Source: Flavobacterium flevense (GTDB lineage: Bacteria; Bacteroidota; Bacteroidia; Flavobacteriales; Flavobacteriaceae). Taken from it: a DNA stretch of 64,000 bases. The translations under genes and the position numbers were made by a program. The stretch lies in NCBI RefSeq assembly GCF_900142775.1, contig NZ_FRCC01000002.1, forward strand, positions 310,001 to 374,000, read 5' to 3'. The notes under the pieces are model-generated. The model did not search any database. It was not told where the DNA came from and saw only the letters and a program-made list of their open reading frames with translations. Positions 1 to 8,043 of this stretch are shown here, piece after piece. Every line of letters starts with the position of its first letter. Within the stretch, counting starts at the first letter, position 1.

Positions 1-1464
1 ATCAGCATTATAAATAGGATCCGTAGGATTTCTACGTAATGCCTGCCAGTATGCTCCGCCGTTAAAACTACCTGCATCTGATGTAGAAGTAAATTTATTT
101 TCTCTTCCTAAAACAGAAAACTTCACCAATAACTTATCATCAAACATGCGATGGTTAATTTCAATACGTCCCCTAAAAGTATTATTATCTGATTTCAGCA
201 TAATCCCTTGCTGACTATTGTAATTAAGATTAGCAGCATAGCTCGTTTTATAACTTCCTCCTCTCATAGAAAGGTTGTGTACATGAGTAATTGGAGTACG
301 ACTAATTTCTTCAAGCCAGTCTACATTACTTCCCTTATCATACTGTGGATACAGTTCTCTAAATTTTTGACTAGAAAGCATGTCTAATTTATTTGCAATA
401 GTAGAGGTGCTTACATATCCTGTATATTGAACATCATCGATTTCTCCACTTTTAGCTCTTTTAGTAGTAATTAAGATTACACCATTAGTACCGCGTGTTC
501 CATAAATTGCAGCAGCTGATCCGTCCTTAAGTACATCAATACTTTCTATATCCTCTGGAGCAACGGTATTAAGAGCACCGGGAATTCCATCTATAAGTAC
601 CAATGGATCTGTGTATGCCCCGGAAAGTGTATTATTACCCCTAAGTTTAATAGAGGTTACTGCTGTAGGATCACCACTATTATTGGTTATAGCAAGACCG
701 GCAACTTTACCTTGTATAAGCTGACCTGCATCTTTTACCTGACCTTGATTAAAATCTTCAGCCTTGACACTCGCTACTGCACTGGTTACATCACCTTTTC
801 TCTGAGTACCATAACCCACAACCACAACTTCATTTAGATTAGATACATCTTCTTTCAAGCTTACATCTATAGTCTTTTGATTTGAAACAGCCACTTCTTT
901 TGTAGCATATCCAATGTAAGAAAATGATAAAACATCTGTTTCAGAAGCAGCAATGGTATAATTCCCGTCTATATCAGTTGTCGTGGTTTTGGTAGAATTT
1001 TTCACAAGTACAGTAGCTCCGGGTAACGGCATTCCCTGTTCATCAGTAATTTTACCTTTAACTATATTTTGTTGTAGAGACAAATTAGCTGATTGTTTTA
1101 ACTTTTCCACTTTAGGAATGAATGAAATCGTTTTTCCTTCAATAATCCAGGTAACTGCTGTTTCTGCAAAAGCTTGTTCCAGTACTTTTTCAATTGGGAC
1201 ATCTACAACTTCAATAGAAACGGGCTTCACATTTTTTAAGATAGCCATGTCATAGAAAAAAACATAATCAGTTTGATTTTTTATGACCGATATTACTTTT
1301 TTAAACGGAACATTCCTTCCCGAGAAAGTAATTGTTTGTGAGGAAACTGCTGCTGAAACTTGAAAAGTTAAAGCAATAACCAGTATGGATGTTAATTTCA
1401 TAACTTTCCAGGTGTTAGTAGTTTGCCAAGGGGTTTTTGGCTTGGTTTTTGGTAATAATTTCAT
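1..1464 (-). CDS. SusC/RagA TonB-dependent receptor with STN domain (partial)
   Basis: This outer-membrane receptor should import oligosaccharides in TonB-dependent fashion. The 488 codons present are open to the left edge, so the beta-barrel and C-terminus are missing. A hydrophobic signal segment begins at an internal Met (base 1401), preceded by a basic N-terminal extension that is usual in STN-type receptors. An STN (secretin/TonB N-terminal) domain covers about residues 45-105, a carboxypeptidase-regulatory-like domain with GKITDEQGMPLPGATV about 130-215, then the SusC signature EVVVVGYGTQ and the start of the plug (VLIDGIPG, DVLKDGSAAAIYGTRGTNG). The STN domain is the part that contacts a FecR anti-sigma factor, and such a gene lies directly upstream, so this receptor probably senses as well as transports. 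SusD is expected beyond the window. Start 1464 rather than 1401 was chosen by family habit; no clear ribosome binding site decides it. Confidence 0.93.
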   Translation of the reverse strand, partial: MKLLPKTKPKTPWQTTNTWKVMKLTSILVIALTFQVSAAVSSQTITFSGRNVPFKKVISVIKNQTDYVFFYDMAILKNVKPVSIEVVDVPIEKVLEQAFAETAVTWIIEGKTISFIPKVEKLKQSANLSLQQNIVKGKITDEQGMPLPGATVLVKNSTKTTTTDIDGNYTIAASETDVLSFSYIGYATKEVAVSNQKTIDVSLKEDVSNLNEVVVVGYGTQRKGDVTSAVASVKAEDFNQGQVKDAGQLIQGKVAGLAITNNSGDPTAVTSIKLRGNNTLSGAYTDPLVLIDGIPGALNTVAPEDIESIDVLKDGSAAAIYGTRGTNGVILITTKRAKSGEIDDVQYTGYVSTSTIANKLDMLSSQKFRELYPQYDKGSNVDWLEEISRTPITHVHNLSMRGGSYKTSYAANLNYNSQQGIMLKSDNNTFRGRIEINHRMFDDKLLVKFSVLGRENKFTSTSDAGSFNGGAYWQALRRNPTDPIYNAD

Positions 1465-1537
1465 ACTTTTGGTAATAATTTTTGGTTAATAATAAATTCT
1501 CCTTGCTTGGTTTATCTATTTGTTTTCCATTAATTTA

Positions 1538-1590
1538 GTTCCTTATATTTTTTAGGAACAAGCCAGCAATGCTTCCATCATCTGCTGGCT
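1538..1590. other. Two adjacent hairpins in the SusC leader
   Basis: A 6-bp stem (GTTCCT 1538-1543 with AGGAAC 1554-1559) is followed at once by an 8-bp stem (AGCCAGCA 1561-1568 with TGCTGGCT 1583-1590). They lie between fecR and the SusC start. The T-run following the second stem is on the plus strand, where no gene needs a terminator, so on the coding strand they look like a structured leader rather than an intrinsic terminator. Confidence 0.45.
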
Positions 1591-1649
1591 TTTTTTATGG
1601 ATCACAAATACATATTTTATATAAAAGGGTTTCCCCGTTTAAATCAAAT

Positions 1650-2822
1650 TTATGGTTGTACTCTTAAAACATTTCCGTCTATTTTAAAATGAACTTTATT
1701 TTTTTCTAAAATTTTCAACACTTGTGATAATTTTAAATTCCTTTGTATTTCCCCCTCAAAAGTTCTGACAGGTATCCCTTTTTCAAATACAACATCTACA
1801 TCATACCAGCGACTTATTTCACGCAGAACGGTTTGAATACCAGCATTTTCAAAGTAAAATACCCCGTTTTTCCACCCCATCACTTCATCTATATTTACCT
1901 TGTTATTTACAACAATAGTCCCCTTTTTTTGTTTTTGAGCCTGTTGCCCGGGTTTTAAAAGTACTTTTTGACTTTTCTCATTAAGTAACACACTTCCCTC
2001 TAAAAGAGTAGTATTTATAGTAGCTTCATCATCATAAGCATTTATATTAAAGTGAGTTCCCAATACATTTACCTGCATCTCGTTGACGGAAACCCTAAAT
2101 GGTCTCTTTTTATCTTTGGCTACTTCAAAATAAGCTTCTCCTGTTAGGATTACTTTTCTTTCATTAGAAGCAAAAGAAGTTGGAAAAGTAAGTGACGAAG
2201 AAGCGTTAAGCCAAACTTTTGTACCGTCTGATAATTCTAAATTATATTGTCGGGCTCTGGGCGTGGTCATTGTATTGTATACCAGCTCAGAATTATTGCC
2301 TGATTTATATACTAATGCACCATTTTTTTTAGAAACAGTGGTATTGTTTTGATTGGCTACTAATCCATTTCCTAAACTATCCAATACTATTATAGAACCA
2401 TCCGCAAGTGTTAATATTGCTCCGGTTTTCCCGGGTGCTTTATCATTTACTTGTTTGGATACTACCACTACAGGAGCTTCATCTCCCTTTTGAAGAGCAA
2501 CAAAAGTTCCAATACCAACAGCTATTAAAATACTGGCAGCTACTGCTATTTTTTTCCAATTAAATAATTTTATAACAGCAGTTTTTTCTGTTTTTGAAGA
2601 AGCATTCATTTTACCTTTTAGTTCTTCGATAAACTTTTCAGTTACTTCTGAACTAACGGAAGGAATCTCAACAGAATCAAAATTGTCCCGAAGGATGCTA
2701 TTTAGTTCTTCGGAATACTGAGGATTATCTAACATCTCAAGTAGCATCGTTTTCCCTTCAGGGGTAATTTCTCCTGAAATAAACTGCTCCATGAGTTCTT
2801 TAAATAGTTCGTTTTGATTCAT
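1650..2822 (-). CDS. FecR-family anti-sigma factor
   Basis: This inner-membrane anti-sigma factor should hold the adjacent ECF sigma factor and release it when the STN domain of the SusC receptor signals. From the chosen start the protein has 390 residues. It has a cytoplasmic N-terminal part (1-85), a transmembrane segment at about 92-110 (IAVAASILIAVGIGTFVAL), a FecR domain around 190-285 (LSDGTKVWLNASSSLTFPT, VILTGEAYFEVAKD) and a C-terminal DUF4974-type STN-like domain (GVFYFENAGIQTVLREIS to the end). An in-frame ATG at 2849 would add nine residues, but MNQNELFK at 2822 looks more natural. The gene sits between the sigma factor upstream and the receptor downstream, the classic order for this signalling cassette. 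Confidence 0.93.
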   Translation of the reverse strand: MNQNELFKELMEQFISGEITPEGKTMLLEMLDNPQYSEELNSILRDNFDSVEIPSVSSEVTEKFIEELKGKMNASSKTEKTAVIKLFNWKKIAVAASILIAVGIGTFVALQKGDEAPVVVVSKQVNDKAPGKTGAILTLADGSIIVLDSLGNGLVANQNNTTVSKKNGALVYKSGNNSELVYNTMTTPRARQYNLELSDGTKVWLNASSSLTFPTSFASNERKVILTGEAYFEVAKDKKRPFRVSVNEMQVNVLGTHFNINAYDDEATINTTLLEGSVLLNEKSQKVLLKPGQQAQKQKKGTIVVNNKVNIDEVMGWKNGVFYFENAGIQTVLREISRWYDVDVVFEKGIPVRTFEGEIQRNLKLSQVLKILEKNKVHFKIDGNVLRVQP

Positions 2823-2909
2823 AAATACAAGTTTTGGAACGACATTCAATATCGTTCAATTATAAAGACGTAGTTTAAGTTGTAAAGTGGCAATGAAAAA
2901 TGAAAAAAT

Positions 2910-3509
2910 TTATGTAAAAAAAAATAACCCTAATAAAATTAGGGTTATAAAACTGATAATATAATGGTTATGTAAATGGTTTCTTAAAAAATTTAAAGCT
3001 TGCAATAAATGCCAGCGGACTGTTCTTGTTGCTAAACCTAATTCCTTACTGATATATTCCGTATCCTTTCCTTCCATTCGGCTTAACAAAAAAATGGAAC
3101 GTCTGGGTTCTTGTAAAAGTGCGGCTCCTTCGTTTAAAATTTTGACCAATTCCTGAAATTCATATTGCTCATCAGGTTTAAAAAACAGCTCTTGTAGTTT
3201 TTGATCTTTCAGCGAATCTGTTTCCGTCAGTTTTTTCCTGATATGACTAATAATTAAATTGCGGCTTACTATAAAAAGATAATTCTCAAAACTGTTTACT
3301 TCAGATAATTTATTGCGTTTTTCCCAAATCTGAATAAAAATATCTTGTGTTAATTCCTCTGCAACCGGATATGATTTCACAAAACTAAGAGCATGCTGTA
3401 ACACCTTTTGCCAGTATTTCTCCACCAGTTTTGTATAAGACAATTCATCACCGGATGCAATACCCAACAAAAGAGCAGATTCATTTGAAGATTTCAAATT
3501 GGAGTTCAT
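2910..3509 (-). CDS. ECF RNA polymerase sigma factor
   Basis: A 199-residue extracytoplasmic-function sigma factor of the Bacteroidetes FecI-like group. Region 2 is visible as LTQDIFIQIWEKR and FENYLFIVSRNLIISHIRKK, and region 4 as LSRMEGKDTEYISKELGL followed by ATRTVRWHLLQALNFLRNHL. The C-terminus carries a short hydrophobic tail (residues about 181-199), as many PUL-linked ECF factors do. It is expected to activate the downstream receptor genes after release by FecR. The last codons are encoded by a terminator-like hairpin, which is unusual. A TATGTTTG -7 box lies 47 bases before the start. Confidence 0.94.
   Translation of the reverse strand: MNSNLKSSNESALLLGIASGDELSYTKLVEKYWQKVLQHALSFVKSYPVAEELTQDIFIQIWEKRNKLSEVNSFENYLFIVSRNLIISHIRKKLTETDSLKDQKLQELFFKPDEQYEFQELVKILNEGAALLQEPRRSIFLLSRMEGKDTEYISKELGLATRTVRWHLLQALNFLRNHLHNHYIISFITLILLGLFFFT
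2926..2947 (-). terminator. Intrinsic-terminator-like hairpin inside the sigma gene 3' end
   Basis: A 9-bp perfect stem, AACCCTAAT (2926-2934) with ATTAGGGTT (2939-2947) and a 4-base loop, is followed on the minus strand by a run of nine T. It lies within the last codons of the sigma factor, before its stop codon, and upstream of fecR. It could reduce read-through into fecR and the receptor gene. Confidence 0.65.
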
Positions 3510-3555
3510 ATTTTTAGGAGTCGGAAATTAGTTTTTAAATGCAACAAGATTTAAA

Positions 3556-3563
3556 CAAACATA
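3556..3563 (-). promoter_or_regulatory. -7 box (TATGTTTG) for the sigma factor
   Basis: On the minus strand the sequence reads TATGTTTG, matching the Bacteroidetes TAnnTTTG -7 element, 47 bases before the sigma factor ATG. A -33 element was not confirmed. Confidence 0.4.
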
Positions 3564-3691
3564 ATTAAAAATAAACGATAAGAACAAATATTTCATAATC
3601 CTGAGCTTCTACACAATTTGCAATATGAGCTATTGTATCAAAAAAGACAGTAGTTCTAAAAATACTTGTAATAAAGTTCTTTAATAAACCA

Positions 3692-5674
3692 TTAATTCAC
3701 TAAAAGCACCGCTCCGTTACAAGGAATACTCACTTCTATTTCCTGATTCTTTTTTAGTTTTATGGTATTTACGCTTCCGTTTAATTGTGCATCATCAGCG
3801 TATTGCTTCAATGAAGAACCTCCGGCAATCATCGGTAATTTTACTTTGATTTTAAGAGTTTCTTTCTGAGCATTTATTCCCGCTACATACCATTTATTCC
3901 CTTGACGACGCGCTAATATGGCGTACTTTCCAGGATAACCATCAATAAATTTTACCTCATCCCATGTTGTTGGCACTGTTTTCATAAAATCGATTGCCCA
4001 TTTTGGCGCATCGGTTAAATTGTTTGGTGCCAATGCAAAATGCTGCACCCCACTTTGAAATAATACGGCTGTCGCCAAAGCATAAACATCCGATGTCAGT
4101 CTTTTAGAACCTTTATTTGGTGTGTTTTTATCATTGTAAAACTTGTTCAAAGCGCTTCCGCCAAAATCCATGCTTCCCACAGTATTTCGAATAAAAGTAT
4201 GCAGTGTAGCACTAAAAGCTTCTAAATTGTTGCTTTCCTGAGTAAAGAAAAGATTTTCACTTGCCAGAACGGCTTCACTGGAAGCATAGTTAGGATACAT
4301 TCTTTCCCATCCACGCGGCAAAGTCGTTCCGTGAAAAATCACCATAATTCCGTAATCATTAGCATCGAATAAAATATCTTCATATAACTTCATGGTTTCT
4401 TGTTTGTCACCACCAAAAAAGTCTACTTTGATACCTTTGATACCAATACTTTTCATCCACGCCATTTCTTTACGTCGAACAATACTATTATCCATTTTTC
4501 CTCTTGGCGTTTGAGGAGCATCATTCCAATAGCCATTAGAATTGTACCATAAATACAAACCAACACCTTTACTGGCACCATATTTTGCTAAAGCCTCTAC
4601 CTTATCACGCCCTACCTGAGTATCCCAAAGCGCATCAACCAGAAGGGTTTGATAGCCTAAATCAGCACTAAAATCGATATATCTTAGTTGCTCCTCATAA
4701 TTCATGCTTTTCTCCATACCAATAATCCAGCTCCAGGTTCCCTTAGTGTATTGGTATTTCTGGGAAGCTTCGTAACGAGGCTTTACCAAATCAAAAGGAA
4801 CTGTTGTAGTTACAATAGGCTCTAAAGTTTCGCCAACAGTAATCGTTCGCCAAGGTGTTTCGCCAGGAAGTCTAATTCCGGGAGTTGATGAACCAACGCC
4901 ATTGTTTTCACCCTGCATAGGAAAACCAATAGTGTACAAACCTTTCTCGTGACCAATTAATCTACTGGCACAATAGTAGCTGTCCACACCGGTTTCGGAA
5001 ATTAAAACCCAGCCATTATTTTTAAGTTTAAAAAGACAAGGAAAAGTATAGCCCTCTCCTTTTCCATTGTCGCCTACGGGTGCATCAACAACATACGGAA
5101 TTTCATAACTAGGCATCGTTCGCTCCCATCCTACCATCGCTTGACTTTGTGCCGAAAGAAACGAAGTAGTTCCGGCCGGGAATAAAAACCCAGAGGCTTC
5201 TTCCTGAACCACTGCTGCAACCGTTGATTTTTGCGGATATACTTTATACTTAAAAGCCACATCATTATTACTCACTCTAAAAATAATATCAATAACGGAT
5301 TCTTTATTTTTTGTGAATGAAAACACGGTTTCATTAGCTATATAACGAACCTTGCTTTGCTTGATGTTGGGCAATTCATACGTTTCATCAATTTTGTTTT
5401 CAATTTGCTTATCTTTTAATGCTAAGCCTGTACTAAAATCTCCAATATTGGTTTTTAATCCAATAGGTGAAGGTTCTAAAAACAATTTTCCGTTGTAAGA
5501 AACACTATAAGTAGGTGTTCCATTATCTACAGCCAGGTTTACAGTAAGTTTTCCGTCGGGGCTTGTTACAACAGTTTGTGCTTGCATATTGGTTACAAAA
5601 AAACTAACAAGCAAAAAATAATACATTGATTTAAGAGAAATAAATCGAGGAGATTTAAAAATTGAAAAGGTCAT
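3692..5674 (-). CDS. GH97 glycoside hydrolase (retaining-type active site)
   Basis: A secreted 660-residue GH97 enzyme, the normal length of the family. A signal peptide (about 1-33, ending MQAQ) precedes the N-terminal beta-sandwich, a TIM barrel (about 300-560) and a C-terminal beta domain. GH97 contains inverting alpha-glucosidases (SusB) and a retaining group of alpha-galactosidases and beta-L-arabinopyranosidases. The motif GIKVDFFGGD places an Asp at 418 where the retaining enzymes carry their nucleophile, and Glu467 in SSEAVLASEN fits the acid/base. This points to the retaining group, and in a pectin locus to removal of galactose or arabinopyranose from side chains. The exact substrate is inference. 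It is transcribed towards the sigma factor gene, which begins 182 bases away. Confidence 0.93.
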   Translation of the reverse strand: MTFSIFKSPRFISLKSMYYFLLVSFFVTNMQAQTVVTSPDGKLTVNLAVDNGTPTYSVSYNGKLFLEPSPIGLKTNIGDFSTGLALKDKQIENKIDETYELPNIKQSKVRYIANETVFSFTKNKESVIDIIFRVSNNDVAFKYKVYPQKSTVAAVVQEEASGFLFPAGTTSFLSAQSQAMVGWERTMPSYEIPYVVDAPVGDNGKGEGYTFPCLFKLKNNGWVLISETGVDSYYCASRLIGHEKGLYTIGFPMQGENNGVGSSTPGIRLPGETPWRTITVGETLEPIVTTTVPFDLVKPRYEASQKYQYTKGTWSWIIGMEKSMNYEEQLRYIDFSADLGYQTLLVDALWDTQVGRDKVEALAKYGASKGVGLYLWYNSNGYWNDAPQTPRGKMDNSIVRRKEMAWMKSIGIKGIKVDFFGGDKQETMKLYEDILFDANDYGIMVIFHGTTLPRGWERMYPNYASSEAVLASENLFFTQESNNLEAFSATLHTFIRNTVGSMDFGGSALNKFYNDKNTPNKGSKRLTSDVYALATAVLFQSGVQHFALAPNNLTDAPKWAIDFMKTVPTTWDEVKFIDGYPGKYAILARRQGNKWYVAGINAQKETLKIKVKLPMIAGGSSLKQYADDAQLNGSVNTIKLKKNQEIEVSIPCNGAVLLVN

Positions 5675-5701
5675 TTTTAGTTTATGATTAGGTTAGAAAA
5701 C

Positions 5702-5709
5702 CAAAAATA
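5702..5709 (-). promoter_or_regulatory. -7 box (TATTTTTG) for the GH97 gene
   Basis: The minus strand reads TATTTTTG 27 bases before the GH97 start, a match to TAnnTTTG. A convincing -33 element was not found. Confidence 0.35.
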
Positions 5710-5794
5710 CCAAATATTTATTAGTTTCATAATAATAAAGTGTAAATTATACACTATTTGTTTAAAACCAATTGATTAATTAAAAACTTAAAAC

Positions 5795-5937
5795 AGATCG
5801 CTCCTATGGAGCTTACTTTATGAATACTACTATTTCTACAAACAGAAAGTCCCGCTGGGACTTATAAAAACTCCGCTAGGAGTGAAATGTTTGTAGAAAT
5901 AAATGTTCTGACTTTTTTAGCTCCATAGGAGCGAGCT
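5795..5937. repeat. Nested palindromic element with cloverleaf layout
   Basis: Outer arms 5795-5813 and 5919-5937 are inverted copies with 18 of 19 bases matching, and each arm is itself palindromic (GCTCCTATGGAGC). Inside them a 13-bp perfect inverted repeat pairs 5832-5844 with 5888-5900. Between these lie two small hairpins: AAGTCCC (5847-5853) with GGGACTT (5857-5863), and ACTCC (5870-5874) with GGAGT (5879-5883). Folded, this makes a stem with two inner loops. It fills most of the gap between the GH97 and PL10 genes and contains no coding frame. It is probably a REP- or MITE-like mobile repeat. Confidence 0.75.
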
Positions 5938-5993
5938 ATTTTACAAGCGTTCCTATCAAACAAAAAACGAAAGAATAGCTAACTAAAAAGCAT

Positions 5994-6023
5994 AAAAAAA
6001 GACAGCTCTCACTGTCTTTTTTT
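5994..6023 (-). terminator. Terminator after the PL10 gene
   Basis: AAAAAAGACAG (5995-6005) pairs with CTGTCTTTTTT (6012-6022) around a six-base loop. A-runs and T-runs flank both sides, so it can work in either direction. It lies just past the PL10 stop codon. Confidence 0.8.
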
Positions 6024-6040
6024 TCGAAAAATTAAATTCT

Positions 6041-7228
6041 TTATTTCTTTAACACATTATTATCCGGTGCATATTTCTGTTGCCAATCCGGATATTTGTC
6101 CAATACTTTTTGAGGGCTGGAAGTGTACCAGGCATAGCCATTGCGACGTTCCACACTCACCTCAGCCAGGGAATACAACAACTCACTGTTTCTGTCTGAA
6201 AACAAAGATTTATTCGTACCCAACTCATAATAACGCGTCCAGATAGGTGCCGCAGCAGGATCGGCTACAGCCCTGACATCTCTTTTTACGGTTTTATATT
6301 TAGACTCGAATGCATCTATTTCAAAAGATTCTATTCTGGTATTATAAATTTTCGAATCTTCAAACCACTTTACCGCACTTTGGATCGATTGAATAATTCT
6401 TTCGTCTGGATTTTTGATTTTCATCAAAAACAAAACAACATCCACACTTTCGGCATTGCAAATACTTGGCGGTTCAAATTTTCGAGCCCATGCAGGAGCT
6501 AAAGTTACCTCATCATGTTGTTGACACCAGGCGGTGAGTCGTCCATTATCCTTAATTTGCATGTTTAAAATGCAATCCAGTCCTTTATTGTATGACTGTA
6601 GCACTTTCGACTTTAACGCTTCATCTAAGAAAGAAAAATTAGGATTGTTATGGACTATTTTGTCTAATAAATTCATAATTCCCATGTACGCTCCATCGTT
6701 GAAAGTAATATGACGGATGTAATTTTTTTCCAATGGGAAATATTGTGGCCAGCCACCATTAGCATATTGCGCATCAAGGATAAACTGAATTCCTTTTTGA
6801 CAGGCTGCTTTGTATTTTTCAATTTTAGTCGCGGTATAAACCTGAGCCAAATAATACACATGAGTATAAGAGGTTTCATTGTCGAATGTAGTATGTAAAA
6901 CAGCCTTTGTTGAGGCTACTTTCTCCACTTGTTCCGGTGTCAGAATCGCTTTCATATCATAATTCTTAGGCCAGCCGCCATTGGCACGCTGAAAAAGAAT
7001 CATATTATCGGCAATTTTAGTGTAATCGGATTCGGGATATTTAGGCTGATTAGGAACCGGATCGACTAAATTAGTGGGATCTTTAATTCCGTACCAATGT
7101 CTTTCGCTGTCGCCAAATGGTTTTGTAGTAATAACATCAGCATCTTTTTTGGTTTGGGCATTTATAATACTATTCGATAACACAAATACAATCAGAAATA
7201 CCAAATAATTTCTTTTTTTAGTGGTCAT
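6041..7228 (-). CDS. Pectate lyase, polysaccharide lyase family 10
   Basis: A secreted pectate lyase that should cleave polygalacturonate by beta-elimination. The PL10 (PelA) fold is recognised from NMILFQRANGGWPKNYD, FDNETSYTHVYYLA, a second GGWPQYFP motif and the C-terminal block FSDRNSELLYSLAEVS followed by VERRNGYAWY, all typical of the family. The signal peptide ends near INAQ. The start at 7228 (MTTKKRN) is preferred over an in-frame ATG at 7240 because it gives the standard basic-hydrophobic leader; the choice changes only four residues. The gene begins 31 bases after the stop of the LamG-fold gene, so the two are probably co-transcribed, and a terminator follows at 5994-6023. Confidence 0.93.
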   Translation of the reverse strand: MTTKKRNYLVFLIVFVLSNSIINAQTKKDADVITTKPFGDSERHWYGIKDPTNLVDPVPNQPKYPESDYTKIADNMILFQRANGGWPKNYDMKAILTPEQVEKVASTKAVLHTTFDNETSYTHVYYLAQVYTATKIEKYKAACQKGIQFILDAQYANGGWPQYFPLEKNYIRHITFNDGAYMGIMNLLDKIVHNNPNFSFLDEALKSKVLQSYNKGLDCILNMQIKDNGRLTAWCQQHDEVTLAPAWARKFEPPSICNAESVDVVLFLMKIKNPDERIIQSIQSAVKWFEDSKIYNTRIESFEIDAFESKYKTVKRDVRAVADPAAAPIWTRYYELGTNKSLFSDRNSELLYSLAEVSVERRNGYAWYTSSPQKVLDKYPDWQQKYAPDNNVLKK

Positions 7229-7259
7229 AGTTGCTAGCATTTTAAAGGTTGGTTATAAC

Positions 7260-7931
7260 TTAGAGTTTTAAAAACTGATTTGGTTTAAGCACTTCGGGCG
7301 AAATTTGTATTTTATAAATAGCTCCTTTAAACCAGGTGACTTTATTCATTCGCACCCCGATTGAAGTTTGTCCTTGTTCAATAGGATTAAACACATATTC
7401 TTTATGCAATTCCTGTTTTCCATTGACATAAGTGGTCAGACTATTGGGGGTAACCACAAAAGCCACATGATACCATTTTCCTAAAGGATGCAATAATTCT
7501 TCGGTTGCCAAAGCCAATTTCACTCCTTTGGAAGCCACAAAACCATCAAAATACCAATTGTTATCCAATACACGAATTTCTAACAACATTCGGTCGCCTG
7601 TAATTTCGCCTATTTGCAAAATGCGTTGTTCAAAAACGCCATTGCTTTCGGGTTTAAAAATCATTTCGACAGTAAAAGAGTCTAAACCTTTTAATGGCAT
7701 TTCTTTTAAAAACAAGGCATCGTCAATTCCATTAAAAGCAACTGCATCACCATAAAGAGATGGAACAATTGTTGGGTTTCCTAAAATTGTGGTTTCCTCA
7801 GTTTTGTTTTGAAGCAATGACGCAACCAGCCATTCGGTATTTTGATTCGATAAAGCATCTGTATTTTGAGCTTTCGAAACAAATGAAAAAACCATAAAAA
7901 GCAAAGGTGTAAATACCGAAGTTATTTTCAT
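7260..7931 (-). CDS. Secreted LamG/concanavalin-A-like domain protein
   Basis: A 223-residue secreted protein with a signal peptide (about 1-21, ending SKAQ) and a single concanavalin-A-like lectin/glucanase (LamG) domain covering about residues 55-220. This shows in the beta-strand rich segments DSFTVEMIFKPES, GKWYHVAFVVTPNSLTTYVNG and TSIGVRMNKVTWFKGAIYKI. LamG domains in polysaccharide loci usually bind glycan or decorate enzymes. Here the domain stands alone, so it may act as a surface or periplasmic binding partner of the pectate lyase gene that follows 31 bases downstream. No catalytic residues are claimed. The final exact ligand cannot be read from the sequence. Confidence 0.8.
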   Translation of the reverse strand: MKITSVFTPLLFMVFSFVSKAQNTDALSNQNTEWLVASLLQNKTEETTILGNPTIVPSLYGDAVAFNGIDDALFLKEMPLKGLDSFTVEMIFKPESNGVFEQRILQIGEITGDRMLLEIRVLDNNWYFDGFVASKGVKLALATEELLHPLGKWYHVAFVVTPNSLTTYVNGKQELHKEYVFNPIEQGQTSIGVRMNKVTWFKGAIYKIQISPEVLKPNQFLKL

Positions 7932-7991
7932 TTTTCAAGGTTTAAGAATGAATAGTAATGTGACTTTTTCTAAATGAAATCAGGGATAAAA

Positions 7992-8023
7992 AAATCTCCA
8001 GAATCAGCTGACTTTGGAGATTT
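7992..8023 (-). terminator. Terminator after the GH28 gene
   Basis: AAATCTCCA (7992-8000) pairs with TGGAGATTT (8015-8023). On the minus strand the stem runs into a T-rich tail (TTTTTTTATCC). It lies between the GH28 stop and the LamG gene, so GH28 probably forms its own transcript. Confidence 0.75.
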
Positions 8024-8043
8024 CGGATATTTTAAATTTATGT

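Noticed and set aside
983..1255. Plus-strand frame of 90 codons
   Set aside because: It is antisense to the SusC-like receptor, whose domains are clear on the minus strand.
1561..1590. Intrinsic terminator after fecR
   Set aside because: The T-run lies on the plus-strand side, so it cannot end the minus-strand transcript in the usual way.
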